DNA of 64,000 nt. Origin: Klenkia marina (GTDB lineage Bacteria; Actinomycetota; Actinomycetes; Mycobacteriales; Geodermatophilaceae). The notes under the pieces were generated by a model that was given only the letters and a program-made list of their open reading frames with translations, was not told the origin of the DNA and ran no database searches. The translations under genes and the position numbers were made by a program. Shown piece after piece: positions 28,201 through 36,408 of the stretch; within the stretch, counting starts at the first letter, position 1, and each line of letters begins with the position of its first letter. The DNA lies in the NCBI RefSeq assembly GCF_900101025.1, contig NZ_FMUH01000005.1, positions 186,001 through 250,000 on the forward strand. The letters are read 5' to 3'.

Positions 28201-28461
28201 GGCTACGCGGCCCGCTGCATCGGCGGCGAGGACCGCGAGGGTGCACTCGACGCCGTGGGCCGCGACTGGGAGGGCGGGCAGTTCCCCGGCGAGGCAGCGG
28301 ACAAGCACCACGTCCACGTCTGGGGCGCCGCCGCCCCGTTCAGCGTGTGGACCGGCCCGCCGCCGGCCGACGACGAGCGGTGGCCGGACGAGACCACCCG
28401 GTTCGGCGTCCTCGCCCGCCGGTTCTGGACCCCTCTGCTGGCCGCGGAGGCGACCTCATGA
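25225..28461 (+). CDS. recC: Exodeoxyribonuclease V, gamma subunit (RecC)
   Basis: 1,078-residue RecC, the Chi-scanning subunit of RecBCD, which unwinds and degrades double-strand ends and loads RecA. N-terminus LHLHRAERTSRLADALGEVL and VAVPAKGVERWLAQRLS are family signatures; the dead-helicase core shows FLPGVTVCTM-like NLTVCTMVPMRSVPHRVVVLLGMDDGVFPR and the later LLPRGGPVALEDLVSFVEHPVRAYLRQRL. GTG start at the first in-frame codon giving the family N-terminus. First gene of recC-recB-recD; its stop overlaps the recB ATG. A weak promoter should lie in the 120 bases after tRNA-Leu. Confidence 0.95.
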   Translation: MLHLHRAERTSRLADALGEVLAAPLADPFAEEVVAVPAKGVERWLAQRLSTVLGAGDARDGICSGVRFPSVRGLVDEAVAGATGTDPRDDPWAHPVWPLLQVVDGALGESWLAVLARHLGHGVADDDARHGRRWATVAHLAELHRSYAEHRPTMVVDWAQGHDTDGEQPLPADLRWQAELYRRLRAELGPGPGERLPAACAALRADPQLADLPERLSLFGPTRLTTRTMTVLDALAEHREVHLWLPHPSPALWSALTGRTATHRRTDETATVPRHPLLRSLARDVRELQLRLPAHVDEHHDAPDRTVGTLLGRLQHDLRDDRLPAPTSSADDTVRVHSCHGPPRQVEVLREVLLRLFQDDPTLEPRDVLVLCPDVETFAPLVSATFGLGPGLPHPGNALRVQLADRSLRATNPLLDTVALLLQLAHSRVTAGQVLDLAATAGVRRLFGFTDEDLERIRDWVARSGVRWGLDTGTREGYGLGRVPQNTWQAGLDRVLLGVTTSEDQPVWLDRALPLDDVDSSDVDLAGRLAELVDRVAQVLDALTGEHPVQHWLDTLDGALDLLTAVDQDDAWQLSQARRELAEAFEGGRGTLRTADVRALLAGRFAGRPTRANFRTGNLTVCTMVPMRSVPHRVVVLLGMDDGVFPRAGGVDGDDVLARDPRVGERDVRSEDRQLLLDAVCAARERVLVFCTGADPVSGAERPPAVPIGELLDVLAGMTGGAREDLVTRHPLQPFDPRAFRGPVPASFDPVGLAGARRAVQPRVPEPDRAPLLPRGGPVALEDLVSFVEHPVRAYLRQRLQITLPGEDDEVDDELAASLDALQEWAVGDRLLRAQLAGTSAQDAETSEWLRGTLPPGSLGTAVLDRVRPRVASLVGTAAPLLQPPARTVDVRVAVGGRELAGTVNGVRDGAVVSVTYSTLAAKHRARAWVQALALAAAEGSGRAVTVGRRGAGARTSTILAPADPLAVLADLLDLYDRGTSEPLPLGPKVSEGYAARCIGGEDREGALDAVGRDWEGGQFPGEAADKHHVHVWGAAAPFSVWTGPPPADDERWPDETTRFGVLARRFWTPLLAAEATS

Positions 28462-31400
28462 CCGACGACCTGAGCGACGTCGGCAGCGCCCCCGAGGGCG
28501 TTGGCTTCGACGTCTGCGGGCCGCTGCCCACCGGCACCACCGTGCTGGAGGCCAGCGCCGGCACCGGCAAGACGTTCACCATCGCCGCGCTGACCACCCG
28601 GTTCGTCGCCGAGGGCCACGCCGAGCTCGACCAGGTCATGCTGGTGACGTTCGGCAACGCGGCCTCCCGCGAACTGCGCGACCGGGTCCGCGAGCGGATG
28701 GTGTCGGCCGAGGCCGGGCTCCGAGACCCGGCCGCTGCCCGCTCGTCCGACGACGCCCTGCTCCGGCAGCTGGCCACCGGTCCCGACGCCGACGTCGAGG
28801 TCCGCCGGGACCGGCTGGTGCGCGCACTGGCCGGGTTCGACGCAGCCACCATCGCCACCACGCACTCCTTCTGCTCGCAGATGCTGGCCGGGCTCGGTGT
28901 CGTGGCCGACGCCGATCCCTCGGCCACGTTCACGGAGGACGTCGACGACCTGGTGCAGGAGGTCGTGGGTGACCTCTACCTGCGCACCTTCGCGCCCCCG
29001 GGGCAGCCGGCCCCTCCGTTCCTCACCCACCCCGAGCTGCTCGAACTGGGGCGGCGCGCGGTCGGCAGCGACCGGCAGGCCCGGCTCGAACCCGTCGCCG
29101 ACACCGGCGTGCCGGGCCGCCGCCGGCGCGCTGCGCAGGCGGTCCGCGACGAGGTGGAGCGCCGCAAGCGGCGGCTCGGCCTGGTCGACCACGACGACTG
29201 GTTGAGCCTGCTCCGCGACGCGCTGGCCGACCCGGAGCACGGCGAGGTCGCCTGCGCCCGGGTGCGCGAGCGGTACCGGGTGGTGATGGTCGACGAGTTC
29301 CAGGACACCGACCCCGTGCAGTGGGAGGTGCTGCGCCGCGCCTTCCACGGCCACGCCACCCTGGTGCTGATCGGTGACCCCAAGCAGGCGGTCTACGGCT
29401 TCCGCGGCGGCGACGTGACGACCTACCTGGCCGCCGCCGCCGCGGCCGACCGGCACGAGACGCTGACCGTCAACTGGCGCAGCGACCAGCGCCTGGTCAG
29501 CGCCCTGGACCAGGTGCTCGGCGGGGTCGCGCTGGGCGACCCGCGGATCGTCGTCCGCCCGGTGGGGTCCGCGCACCCGCACGACCGGCTGACCGACGCC
29601 GGTGCGCCGCTGCGGCTGCGCCGGCTGGTGCGCCGCGGGCACGGGCCCACGTTCCGGGGGTTGCCGAAGCTCGACCGGCTGCGCGCCGCGGTGGCCGCCG
29701 ACGTCGCCGCCGACGTCGTCGACCTGCTGTCCGGTCCCGCCCGGCTCGAGGGCCGGCCGGTCGCGCCCGGGGACGTCGCGGTGCTGGTGCGCACCAACAA
29801 GCAGGGCCACCTCGTGCGCGAGGCGCTCGGTGCCGCCGGGGTGCCGGCCGTCATGGCGGGGGGCGGCAGCGTGTTCGGCACCGACGCCGCCCGCGCCTGG
29901 CTGGTGCTGCTGGAGGCCCTCGAGCAGCCGCACCGGGCCGGCCGGGTGCGGGCCGCGGCGCTGTCGGTGTTCCTGCCGTTCGACGAGCCCACCCTCGACG
30001 CCCGGGGGGACGCGGTCACCGACGAGCTGGCGCCCCGGTTGCGCCGATGGGCCGAGCTGCTGACCACGCGGGGTGTGGCCGCGTTCGCCGAGGTGCTGAC
30101 CGCCGAGCAGGGGCTCCCGGCCCGGGTGCTGGCCCGCCCCGACGGCGAACGGGTGCTCACCGACCTGCGCCACGTCGGTCAGGTGCTGCACGCGGCGGCG
30201 CTGCGCGAGTCCCTGGGCCTGACCGCGCTGGTGGAGTGGCTGCGGCGGCGGATCGCGCGGGCCGACGTCGAGGGCACCGAGGAGCGCAGCCGCCGCCTGG
30301 AGTCCGACGCCGCGGCCGTGCAGGTGATGACCGTGCACGTCAGCAAGGGCCTGGAGTTCCCGGTCGTGCACGTCCCCTTCGGCTGGGACCGCTGGGTGCC
30401 CCGCTCCCCCGAGGTGCTGCGGCTGCACGACGCCGACGGGGCACGGGTCCTGCATGTCGGCGGACCGCGCTCCGCCGACCACGCACAGGCCCGGGCCCAG
30501 CACGACGCCGAGGAGTTCGGCGAGGACCTCCGGCTGCTCTACGTCGCCCTGACCCGGGCCGCGTGCCAGGTCGTCGCCCACTGGGCCCCCAGCTCGAGCA
30601 CCGCGTCGGCCCCGCTGCACCGGCTGCTGCTGGGCGGGGCGCCCGCAGGCACCGAGCCGGCGACGACCGTCCCCGTCCCCGCCGACGAGGTGGTGGAGTC
30701 CCGGCTCGACGCCCTCGCCCGGGGGTCCGGCGGGCTGGTCGACGTCACCGAGGTGGGCTGGCCGGCGCGGCCGGTCTGGGCCCCCGGCGACACAGCCACC
30801 CCGCAGCTGGCGGTGAGCACCTTCACCCGCACCCTGGACGACGAGTGGCGCCGCACCTCCTACAGCTCGCTGACCCGGGCCGCCCACGACCTCGCGCACG
30901 GTGCGGCGCCGGCCAGCGAGCCCGAGGGCGGCCCGCTGGACGACGAGCACGACGACGTCGCCGAGCTGCCGGTGACCACCGTCCCCGACGGGCTGCCGTC
31001 CCCGCTGGGCGGGCTGCCCGGCGGGGCGGCCTTCGGCACTCTGGTGCACGCGGTCCTCGAGGAGCCCGATCACGCCGAGCTGGAGCGGCGGTGCGCCGAG
31101 GCGGTGGCCCGGTTCCTCGTGCCCGGGGTGGCCGCCGGGCCGCTGGCCGCCGCCCTCCGCCCGGTGCTGGACACCCCGCTCGACGGCGTCGGCACCACGC
31201 TGGCCACGGTTCCGGCCGCCGACCGGCTGGCCGAGCTGGACTTCGAACTGCCCCTGGCCGGCGGTGACCAGGCCGTCCCGCACGCCACCCTCGCCGACGT
31301 GGTCGAGCTGCTGCGGCAGCACGACCTAGGTCCGGTCCAGGGCTACGCCGACCTGCTGGCGGCCCTCGAGCCGCAGTCGCTGCGCGGTTTCCTCACCGGC

Positions 31401-31766
31401 AGCATCGACGCCGTGCTCCGGCTGCCCGGGCCCGACGGGCCGCGCTACGCGGTGGTCGACTACAAGACCAACCGGTTGGGCCCCGAGCCGCTGACCACCG
31501 GCCACTACCGGGCCGACGCCATGGCCGAGGAGATGCAGTCGGCGCACTACGTGCTGCAGGCCCTGCTGTACTCCGCGGCGCTGCACCGGTTCCTGCGCTG
31601 GCGGCAACCCGGCTACGACCCGGCCCGGCACCTGGGGCCCGTGCTCTACCTGTTCGTGCGCGGCATGGCGGGGCCCGCGGCCGAGCCCGGTGCCGGGGTC
31701 TTCACCTGGCAGCCGCCCACCGCGCTGGTCACCGGGCTGTCCGACCTGCTGGCAGGTGCGCGGTGA
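28458..31766 (+). CDS. recB: Exodeoxyribonuclease V, beta subunit (RecB)
   Basis: 1,102-residue UvrD-type 3'-5' helicase plus nuclease. Walker A is EASAGTGKTFTIAAL (about 30-44), Walker B VMVDEFQDTDPVQW, followed by GDPKQAVYGFRGGD, VHVSKGLEFPVVHVPF and LYVALTRAACQ. The C-terminal nuclease domain looks intact: His in GTLVHAVLEE, Asp in GSIDAVLRL and the DxK catalytic core in VVDYKTNRLG, with downstream SAHYVLQALLYSAALHRFLR. Both ends overlap neighbours by four bases (ATGA with recC, GTGA with recD), ensuring matched synthesis of subunits. Confidence 0.96.
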   Translation: MTDDLSDVGSAPEGVGFDVCGPLPTGTTVLEASAGTGKTFTIAALTTRFVAEGHAELDQVMLVTFGNAASRELRDRVRERMVSAEAGLRDPAAARSSDDALLRQLATGPDADVEVRRDRLVRALAGFDAATIATTHSFCSQMLAGLGVVADADPSATFTEDVDDLVQEVVGDLYLRTFAPPGQPAPPFLTHPELLELGRRAVGSDRQARLEPVADTGVPGRRRRAAQAVRDEVERRKRRLGLVDHDDWLSLLRDALADPEHGEVACARVRERYRVVMVDEFQDTDPVQWEVLRRAFHGHATLVLIGDPKQAVYGFRGGDVTTYLAAAAAADRHETLTVNWRSDQRLVSALDQVLGGVALGDPRIVVRPVGSAHPHDRLTDAGAPLRLRRLVRRGHGPTFRGLPKLDRLRAAVAADVAADVVDLLSGPARLEGRPVAPGDVAVLVRTNKQGHLVREALGAAGVPAVMAGGGSVFGTDAARAWLVLLEALEQPHRAGRVRAAALSVFLPFDEPTLDARGDAVTDELAPRLRRWAELLTTRGVAAFAEVLTAEQGLPARVLARPDGERVLTDLRHVGQVLHAAALRESLGLTALVEWLRRRIARADVEGTEERSRRLESDAAAVQVMTVHVSKGLEFPVVHVPFGWDRWVPRSPEVLRLHDADGARVLHVGGPRSADHAQARAQHDAEEFGEDLRLLYVALTRAACQVVAHWAPSSSTASAPLHRLLLGGAPAGTEPATTVPVPADEVVESRLDALARGSGGLVDVTEVGWPARPVWAPGDTATPQLAVSTFTRTLDDEWRRTSYSSLTRAAHDLAHGAAPASEPEGGPLDDEHDDVAELPVTTVPDGLPSPLGGLPGGAAFGTLVHAVLEEPDHAELERRCAEAVARFLVPGVAAGPLAAALRPVLDTPLDGVGTTLATVPAADRLAELDFELPLAGGDQAVPHATLADVVELLRQHDLGPVQGYADLLAALEPQSLRGFLTGSIDAVLRLPGPDGPRYAVVDYKTNRLGPEPLTTGHYRADAMAEEMQSAHYVLQALLYSAALHRFLRWRQPGYDPARHLGPVLYLFVRGMAGPAAEPGAGVFTWQPPTALVTGLSDLLAGAR

Positions 31767-33580
31767 TCCCGGTCCGCGCCGAGGGTCTGCTGCGCACCTT
31801 CGCCGAGGCGGGGGTCCTCATGCCGGCCGACGTGCACGTCGCCCGGCGGCTGGCCCGCCTGGGCGGCGAGTCCGACGAGACCGTGCTGCTGGCGAGCGCG
31901 CTCGCGGTGCGCGGCGTGCGCACCGGGTCGGTCTGCGTCGAGCTGGCCACCATCGCCGACACCGTGGTGCCCGAGGACGACGAGCTGGCCGCCGACCCGG
32001 TACCGGAGCCGGTGCTGCTGCCCTGGCCCGCCGACTGGTCCGCCCTCGGGCGCAGCCCGCTCGTCGCCCTCGGCACCGACCCCGGGTGGCGCCCGCTGCG
32101 GCTGGTCGACGGCCTGCTCTACCTGGACCGGTACTGGCAGCAGGAGCAGCTGGTGCGCCGCGAACTCGACTCACGGGCCGCGCAGTCGCCCCCCTCGGTC
32201 GACCTGACCCCCCTCCACCGGCTGTTCGCCGAGCCCGGCTCCGACCGCCAACGACTGGCCGCCGCGGTGGCGGCGAGCCGGTGGGTCAGCGTCATCACCG
32301 GCGGCCCGGGCACCGGCAAGACGCACACCGTCGCCCGCCTGCTCGCCCTGCTGCTCGACCAGCCCGGTCCGCGGCCGCGGATCGCGCTGGCCGCACCGAC
32401 CGGCAAGGCCGCGGCCCGCCTGCAGGAGTCGGTGCGCGCCCAGGCCGACGCCATCGGCCTGCCGGTCGACCTCACCGCCTCCACCCTGCACCGGTTGCTG
32501 GGTTGGCGACCCGACAGCCGCAGCCGGTTCCGGCACGACGCCACCGACCGGCTGCCCTTCGACGTGGTCGTGGTGGACGAGTCCTCCATGGTGCCGCTGA
32601 CCCTCATGGCCCGGCTGCTGGACGCCGTGCGGCCCACCGCCCGCCTGGTCCTGGTCGGCGACCCCGACCAGCTCACGCCGGTCGAGGCCGGCGCCGTGCT
32701 CAGCGATCTGGTGCACCGGCCGCTGCCGGCGGGGTCCGTGGACGCCGGGGCGACCATCGATGCGGCCGTCGGAGGGGCCCTCGGGGGCCCGGGGACCGAA
32801 GGCTTGCGCACCGAGCAGCTCAGTGCCGAGGAGCGGGCCCAGCTGGCCATCGGCGTCGTGCGGCTGCGCGACTCCCACCGCTTCGGTGCCGGGATCGGCG
32901 CGCTCGCCGAGGCGATCCGGGCCGGGGACGCCGACGAGGCGGTCCGGTTGCTGGCCGTCGGCGGCGAGCTGACCCGGGACGAGGACACCGACGGGCTGGC
33001 CGCCGACGTGCGGCGCGGCGGGGCCGACCTGCTCGCCGCGGCCACGGCCGGGGACGCCGCGACCGCCATGGAGCTGCTCGCCGGGCACCGGCTGCTGTGC
33101 GCGCACCGCCACGGCCCCTTCGGCGTGGCGGCCTGGAACGAGCAGCTCAGCCGCTGGACGCGCCCGGCCGGTGCCCCGGCCTCCAGCGACTGGTACCCCG
33201 GGCAGCCGCTCCTGATCACCGCCAACGACTACGACAACGGCCTGTTCAACGGGGATGCCGGCGTCGTCGTCGTGGGCGACGACGGTCTCGCCGCCGCCTT
33301 CACCCGGGGCACCTCGACCGAGGTCGTCCCGCTCTCCCGGCTCTCGTCGGTGATGACCGCGCACGCGCTGACCGTCCACCGCAGCCAGGGGAGCCAGTAC
33401 CGCGCGGTGACGGTGATGCTGCCTCCGCCGTCCTCGCCGCTGCTGACCAGGGAGCTGCTGTACACCGCGGTCACGCGGGCCGTGGACCGCGTGCGGGTCA
33501 TCGGCAGCGAGGACTCGGTGCGGGCGGCGGTCGGCCGGCACGCCGTCCGGGCGAGCGGCCTGCGGCGCCCGAGCGGATGA
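31763..33580 (+). CDS. recD: Exodeoxyribonuclease V, alpha subunit (RecD)
   Basis: 605-residue 5'-3' helicase subunit of RecBCD. N-terminal interaction domain (to about 160), then Walker A ITGGPGTGKTHTVARL, APTGKAAARLQESV, Walker B VVVDESSMVPL, LVGDPDQLTPVEAGAVL, and C-terminal VHRSQGSQYRAV and LLYTAVTRAVDRVRV. All motifs are intact. GTG start overlaps the recB stop. It completes a full RecBCD set, which many actinobacteria have in addition to, or instead of, AdnAB; whether AdnAB is also present cannot be told here. Confidence 0.95.
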   Translation: MIPVRAEGLLRTFAEAGVLMPADVHVARRLARLGGESDETVLLASALAVRGVRTGSVCVELATIADTVVPEDDELAADPVPEPVLLPWPADWSALGRSPLVALGTDPGWRPLRLVDGLLYLDRYWQQEQLVRRELDSRAAQSPPSVDLTPLHRLFAEPGSDRQRLAAAVAASRWVSVITGGPGTGKTHTVARLLALLLDQPGPRPRIALAAPTGKAAARLQESVRAQADAIGLPVDLTASTLHRLLGWRPDSRSRFRHDATDRLPFDVVVVDESSMVPLTLMARLLDAVRPTARLVLVGDPDQLTPVEAGAVLSDLVHRPLPAGSVDAGATIDAAVGGALGGPGTEGLRTEQLSAEERAQLAIGVVRLRDSHRFGAGIGALAEAIRAGDADEAVRLLAVGGELTRDEDTDGLAADVRRGGADLLAAATAGDAATAMELLAGHRLLCAHRHGPFGVAAWNEQLSRWTRPAGAPASSDWYPGQPLLITANDYDNGLFNGDAGVVVVGDDGLAAAFTRGTSTEVVPLSRLSSVMTAHALTVHRSQGSQYRAVTVMLPPPSSPLLTRELLYTAVTRAVDRVRVIGSEDSVRAAVGRHAVRASGLRRPSG

Positions 33581-33593
33581 CCGACCGTCGTCT

Positions 33594-33666
33594 CCACACC
33601 TCTGCGACGCACCGGACCGCTCCCCACCTGCACACCGGGCAGGCCTCCCCCGGAGAAGAGGTGTGG
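33594..33666. repeat. Inverted repeat after recD
   Basis: CCACACCTCT (33594-33603) and AGAGGTGTGG (33657-33666) are exact reverse complements separated by 53 bases, in the gap between recD and the next gene. The interior contains a short GGAGAAGAG purine run. It could form a weak terminator or be a regulator site for the following hydrolase. Confidence 0.35.
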
Positions 33667-33744
33667 CAGGGGTGGCCGTGCACTGCTGCGCTCCCGTCCG
33701 CCGCGGGCGGTCGCGAGTACCCCGCACGGGCTGCTGGGTAGGCG

Positions 33745-34536
33745 GTGCCGATGGATCTCACCGCGCACCGTCAGGGCTCCGGCCGGCCGATCGTCCTCGT
33801 GCACGGGCTGGGTGGTTCGTGGCGGTCGTGGGAGATGGTGCTGCCCGCCCTCGCCGCCGAGCGGGAGGTGATCGCCGTCGACCTCCCGGGGTTCGCCGGG
33901 GACACCCCGGCGTTGCCCGAGCCGTCGCTCGCCGGGCTCACCGACGGTCTGGAGAGCTGGCTCCGCGCGCAGGGGCTCGCGGATGCCCCGCTGGTCGGCA
34001 GCTCGTTGGGCGCACGGATGGTTCTCGAGCTGACCCGCCGCGGGCTGGGCCGGGACAACGTGGCCCTGGACCCGGGCGGCTTCTGGGACGACCGCGAGGC
34101 GACGGCCTTCCGGCTCAGCCTGACCGCGTCGATCGCCCTGCTCCGGCGGATCGACCGCGCCCTGCCGGCCCTGCTCGGCAACCCGGTGTCGCGCACGCTG
34201 CTCCTCGCCCAGTTCTCCGCGTCCCCGTGGGCCCTGGACGCGGGGGCGGTCACCCGCGAGCTGCGCGGTTACGTGCGGTCGCCGTCCTTCGACCCGCTGC
34301 TCGACGAGCTCGCCCGCGGCCCCCGGCAGCGAGGAGCCCCCGCCGGTACCGCCCGTGGCCGACTCGTCATCGGATGGGGGCGACGCGACCTCGTGACGCT
34401 CCCCCGCCAGGCCCCCCGCGCCCAGCAGGCCTTCCCCGACGCCGAGCTGCACTGGTTCGACTCATGCGGGCACTTCCCGATGTGGGACGCACCGGCCGAG
34501 GCCACCCGGCTGATCCTCGACGTCACCGCCTCCTGA
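33745..34536 (+). CDS. Alpha/beta hydrolase
   Basis: 263-residue alpha/beta-hydrolase. Oxyanion strand IVLVHGLGGSWRSW (about 15-28), nucleophile elbow GSSLGARM (Ser about 88), a candidate acid in VIGWGRRDLVT, and catalytic His in WFDSCGHFPMW near the C-terminus. The fold resembles esterases or epoxide-hydrolase-like proteins; substrate unknown. An ATG two codons downstream of the GTG is an alternative start. Stands alone between recD and the convergent dienelactone hydrolase gene. Confidence 0.9.
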   Translation: MPMDLTAHRQGSGRPIVLVHGLGGSWRSWEMVLPALAAEREVIAVDLPGFAGDTPALPEPSLAGLTDGLESWLRAQGLADAPLVGSSLGARMVLELTRRGLGRDNVALDPGGFWDDREATAFRLSLTASIALLRRIDRALPALLGNPVSRTLLLAQFSASPWALDAGAVTRELRGYVRSPSFDPLLDELARGPRQRGAPAGTARGRLVIGWGRRDLVTLPRQAPRAQQAFPDAELHWFDSCGHFPMWDAPAEATRLILDVTAS

Positions 34537-34558
34537 CCACGGTCTCCGGGGGTCCGGG

Positions 34559-35260
34559 TCAACGACCGCGCAGGTGGGCGTCGAAGAAGGCCAGGATGCG
34601 CTGCTTGGCGTCGGCGGCCGCGGCGTGGTCGTATCCGACCCCGGCCACCTTCATCATCGGCGCCAGCGGGGAGGCCGCAGCCAGCCGGTTGATGAACCCG
34701 TGCCGGGCCTGCGGGTACTCGTGGACGTCGGCGACGACCCCGGCGGCCTCGACCCCCGCCTGCAGCTTCGCGGCGGCCCCGGGCAGACCCTTGTCCCGGC
34801 CACCGAAGCTGGCCACCACGGGGCACGCCCCGGCCAGCAGGTCGGCCACGTCGTCGGGCACCTGGCCGTAGTTCACGCTCGCCGCCGACCACCCGGGCCG
34901 CCCCGCGAGCAGCAGCGCGAACCCGCCGCCCATGCAGTAGCCGATCACCCCGACCGTGCCGGTGCAGCGCGGGTCGGCGGCCAGCGCCGACCGGGCGGCC
35001 TCGAGCTGGTCGAAGACGGGGCCGCGGCGCTGGGCCAGCTGCGCGAACGTGCCCTTCAGGCAGCGCACCGCCGACCTCCCGCCGTACAGGTCGGGCATGA
35101 CCACGACGTAGCCGGCGGCGGCCAGCCAGTCGGCCTGCTCGTGCATGTCGTCGCCCGGGCCGAACGCGTCGTGCACCAGCACCACCCCGGCCCAGGGGCC
35201 GGGCCGGTCGGACGTGGGCACCGGGACGGCGACGTACCCGGCGTGCGCGGCGGCGGTCAC
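34559..35260 (-). CDS. Dienelactone hydrolase family protein
   Basis: 233-residue alpha/beta-hydrolase of the dienelactone hydrolase family. The nucleophile is Cys in VIGYCMGGGFAL, the acid Asp in FGGRDKGLPG, and the His in YPQARHGFINR, the standard C-D-H triad. Family members open lactones in aromatic catabolism, but stand-alone copies often have other or unknown substrates. Its GTG start overlaps the stop of the upstream epimerase gene (GTGA), so the two are coupled. Confidence 0.93.
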   Translation of the reverse strand: MTAAAHAGYVAVPVPTSDRPGPWAGVVLVHDAFGPGDDMHEQADWLAAAGYVVVMPDLYGGRSAVRCLKGTFAQLAQRRGPVFDQLEAARSALAADPRCTGTVGVIGYCMGGGFALLLAGRPGWSAASVNYGQVPDDVADLLAGACPVVASFGGRDKGLPGAAAKLQAGVEAAGVVADVHEYPQARHGFINRLAAASPLAPMMKVAGVGYDHAAAADAKQRILAFFDAHLRGR

Positions 35261-36144
35261 CGGCGGGCCAGCCCCTCGCGCAGCTCGGCCAGGGCCTGGT
35301 CGAGCCCGACCCGCGGCGACCAGCCCCACCGGCGGGCGCGGTCGGTGATCAGCTGCCCGGTCCACTCCGGCTCGTCGGTCCAGTCCGGCTCGGCACCGAC
35401 CGCCTGGCCGACGGCACCCAGGTAGTCGCCCCACGTCGCGGGCTCCCCGGCGAGCAGCACCGGCGTCGCCGCCCCGGGGACCGGGCCCTGCTCGGGGTCG
35501 GGCGAGGTCGGGACGGCGCCCACCGCGACGTCGGCGATGAACGCGGCGAGGTCCTCGACGTGCACCCACGCCCAGCTCTTGGCCGGGTTCACGCTGCGGT
35601 CGCCGTCGACGAAGGCCTGCGGGCGCAGCGTGTTCCACACCGACGTCGGGCCGGCCCCCGCGATCGCCGGCGGGCGGACCAGCACCGTCGTCAGGCCCTC
35701 GACCTCGGCGAGCGCGGCGTCCGCGGCGTTCTTGGTGTCCGGGTAGTCGCCGCTGCCCTCCGGGAGCAGGGCGGCGTCCTCGGCCAGGTCCCCCATCCCC
35801 GGCGAGCGGTCGTGCACCCCGGCCGTGGAGACGTGCACGAGCAGGGGCACCCCGGCATCCCGCGCCGCGCGGGCGAGCCGGGCCGTGCCCTCGACGCCGA
35901 CCTCGTGCTGCACCTCCCGCGACGAGCCCATCGGGTGGACGGTCGTGACCAGCGCGTGCGCACCCGACAGGACGTCGGCGGCGTCCCCGACGTGCTCGTG
36001 GACGCCGTCCGCGACGGGGGCGGTCCCGGCCCGCCGGACGACGGCGCGCACCTGGGCGCCGCGCTCGGCCAACGTGCGGCAGACCGTGGCACCGACCAGA
36101 CCGTTGGCACCGGTGACCACGACGACGGCTGCGGAGTTGCTCAT
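35257..36144 (-). CDS. NAD-dependent epimerase/dehydratase family protein
   Basis: 295-residue extended SDR. Cofactor motif VTGANGLVGATV (about 10-21), HVSTAGVHD active-site Ser/Thr region, but the usual YxxxK is modified: GDYPDTKNAADAAL supplies Tyr and Lys with the normal spacing of three. C-terminal substrate part includes WGDYLGAVGQAVG. It resembles NAD-binding sugar epimerase or atypical SDRs; the substrate is not visible. ATG start. Coupled to the downstream dienelactone hydrolase gene. Confidence 0.9.
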   Translation of the reverse strand: MSNSAAVVVVTGANGLVGATVCRTLAERGAQVRAVVRRAGTAPVADGVHEHVGDAADVLSGAHALVTTVHPMGSSREVQHEVGVEGTARLARAARDAGVPLLVHVSTAGVHDRSPGMGDLAEDAALLPEGSGDYPDTKNAADAALAEVEGLTTVLVRPPAIAGAGPTSVWNTLRPQAFVDGDRSVNPAKSWAWVHVEDLAAFIADVAVGAVPTSPDPEQGPVPGAATPVLLAGEPATWGDYLGAVGQAVGAEPDWTDEPEWTGQLITDRARRWGWSPRVGLDQALAELREGLARR

Positions 36145-36216
36145 GGCCCCACCCTGCGCCGGGTCCGCCGTCCGCGCAGCCCGGCGGGGACGGCCCGGGG
36201 CTGGTTCACTGCCGGC

Positions 36217-36378
36217 ATGGTCGCTCCCCTGCCCGGCCCCCTGGACCCGGCCCAGCCGATCCCCGACGACCCGGGCGAGCTGCTGCCCGACGCCCCGGAG
36301 CCGCTGCCCCCGGCGCCGGTCGAGCCGACCCCGGACGACCCGGGCGGCGACCCCGACGGGGTCCCCGAGCCCGCCTGA
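36217..36378 (+). CDS. Small proline-rich acidic protein (tentative)
   Basis: A 53-residue reading frame of Pro (about a third), Asp and Glu with repeats such as PDDPGE and PTPDDPGGDPDG. There is no hydrophobic segment. Such small disordered proteins occur in actinobacteria, but biased composition in GC-rich DNA can also arise by chance, so this is tentative. It sits between the epimerase and the DHA2 transporter. Confidence 0.4.
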   Translation: MVAPLPGPLDPAQPIPDDPGELLPDAPEPLPPAPVEPTPDDPGGDPDGVPEPA

Positions 36379-36408
36379 GCCGCGTAGGCCCTGCCGCCGG
36401 GCCGTGGC

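Noticed and set aside
25372-28317. 981-residue frame on the - strand opposite recC
   Set aside because: Shadow frame; composition dominated by Gly, Val, Gln, His and Arg with no motifs, while recC on the other strand is clear.
28203-31322. 1,039-residue frame on the - strand opposite recB
   Set aside because: Same reason: codon-position bias artefact of a verified gene.
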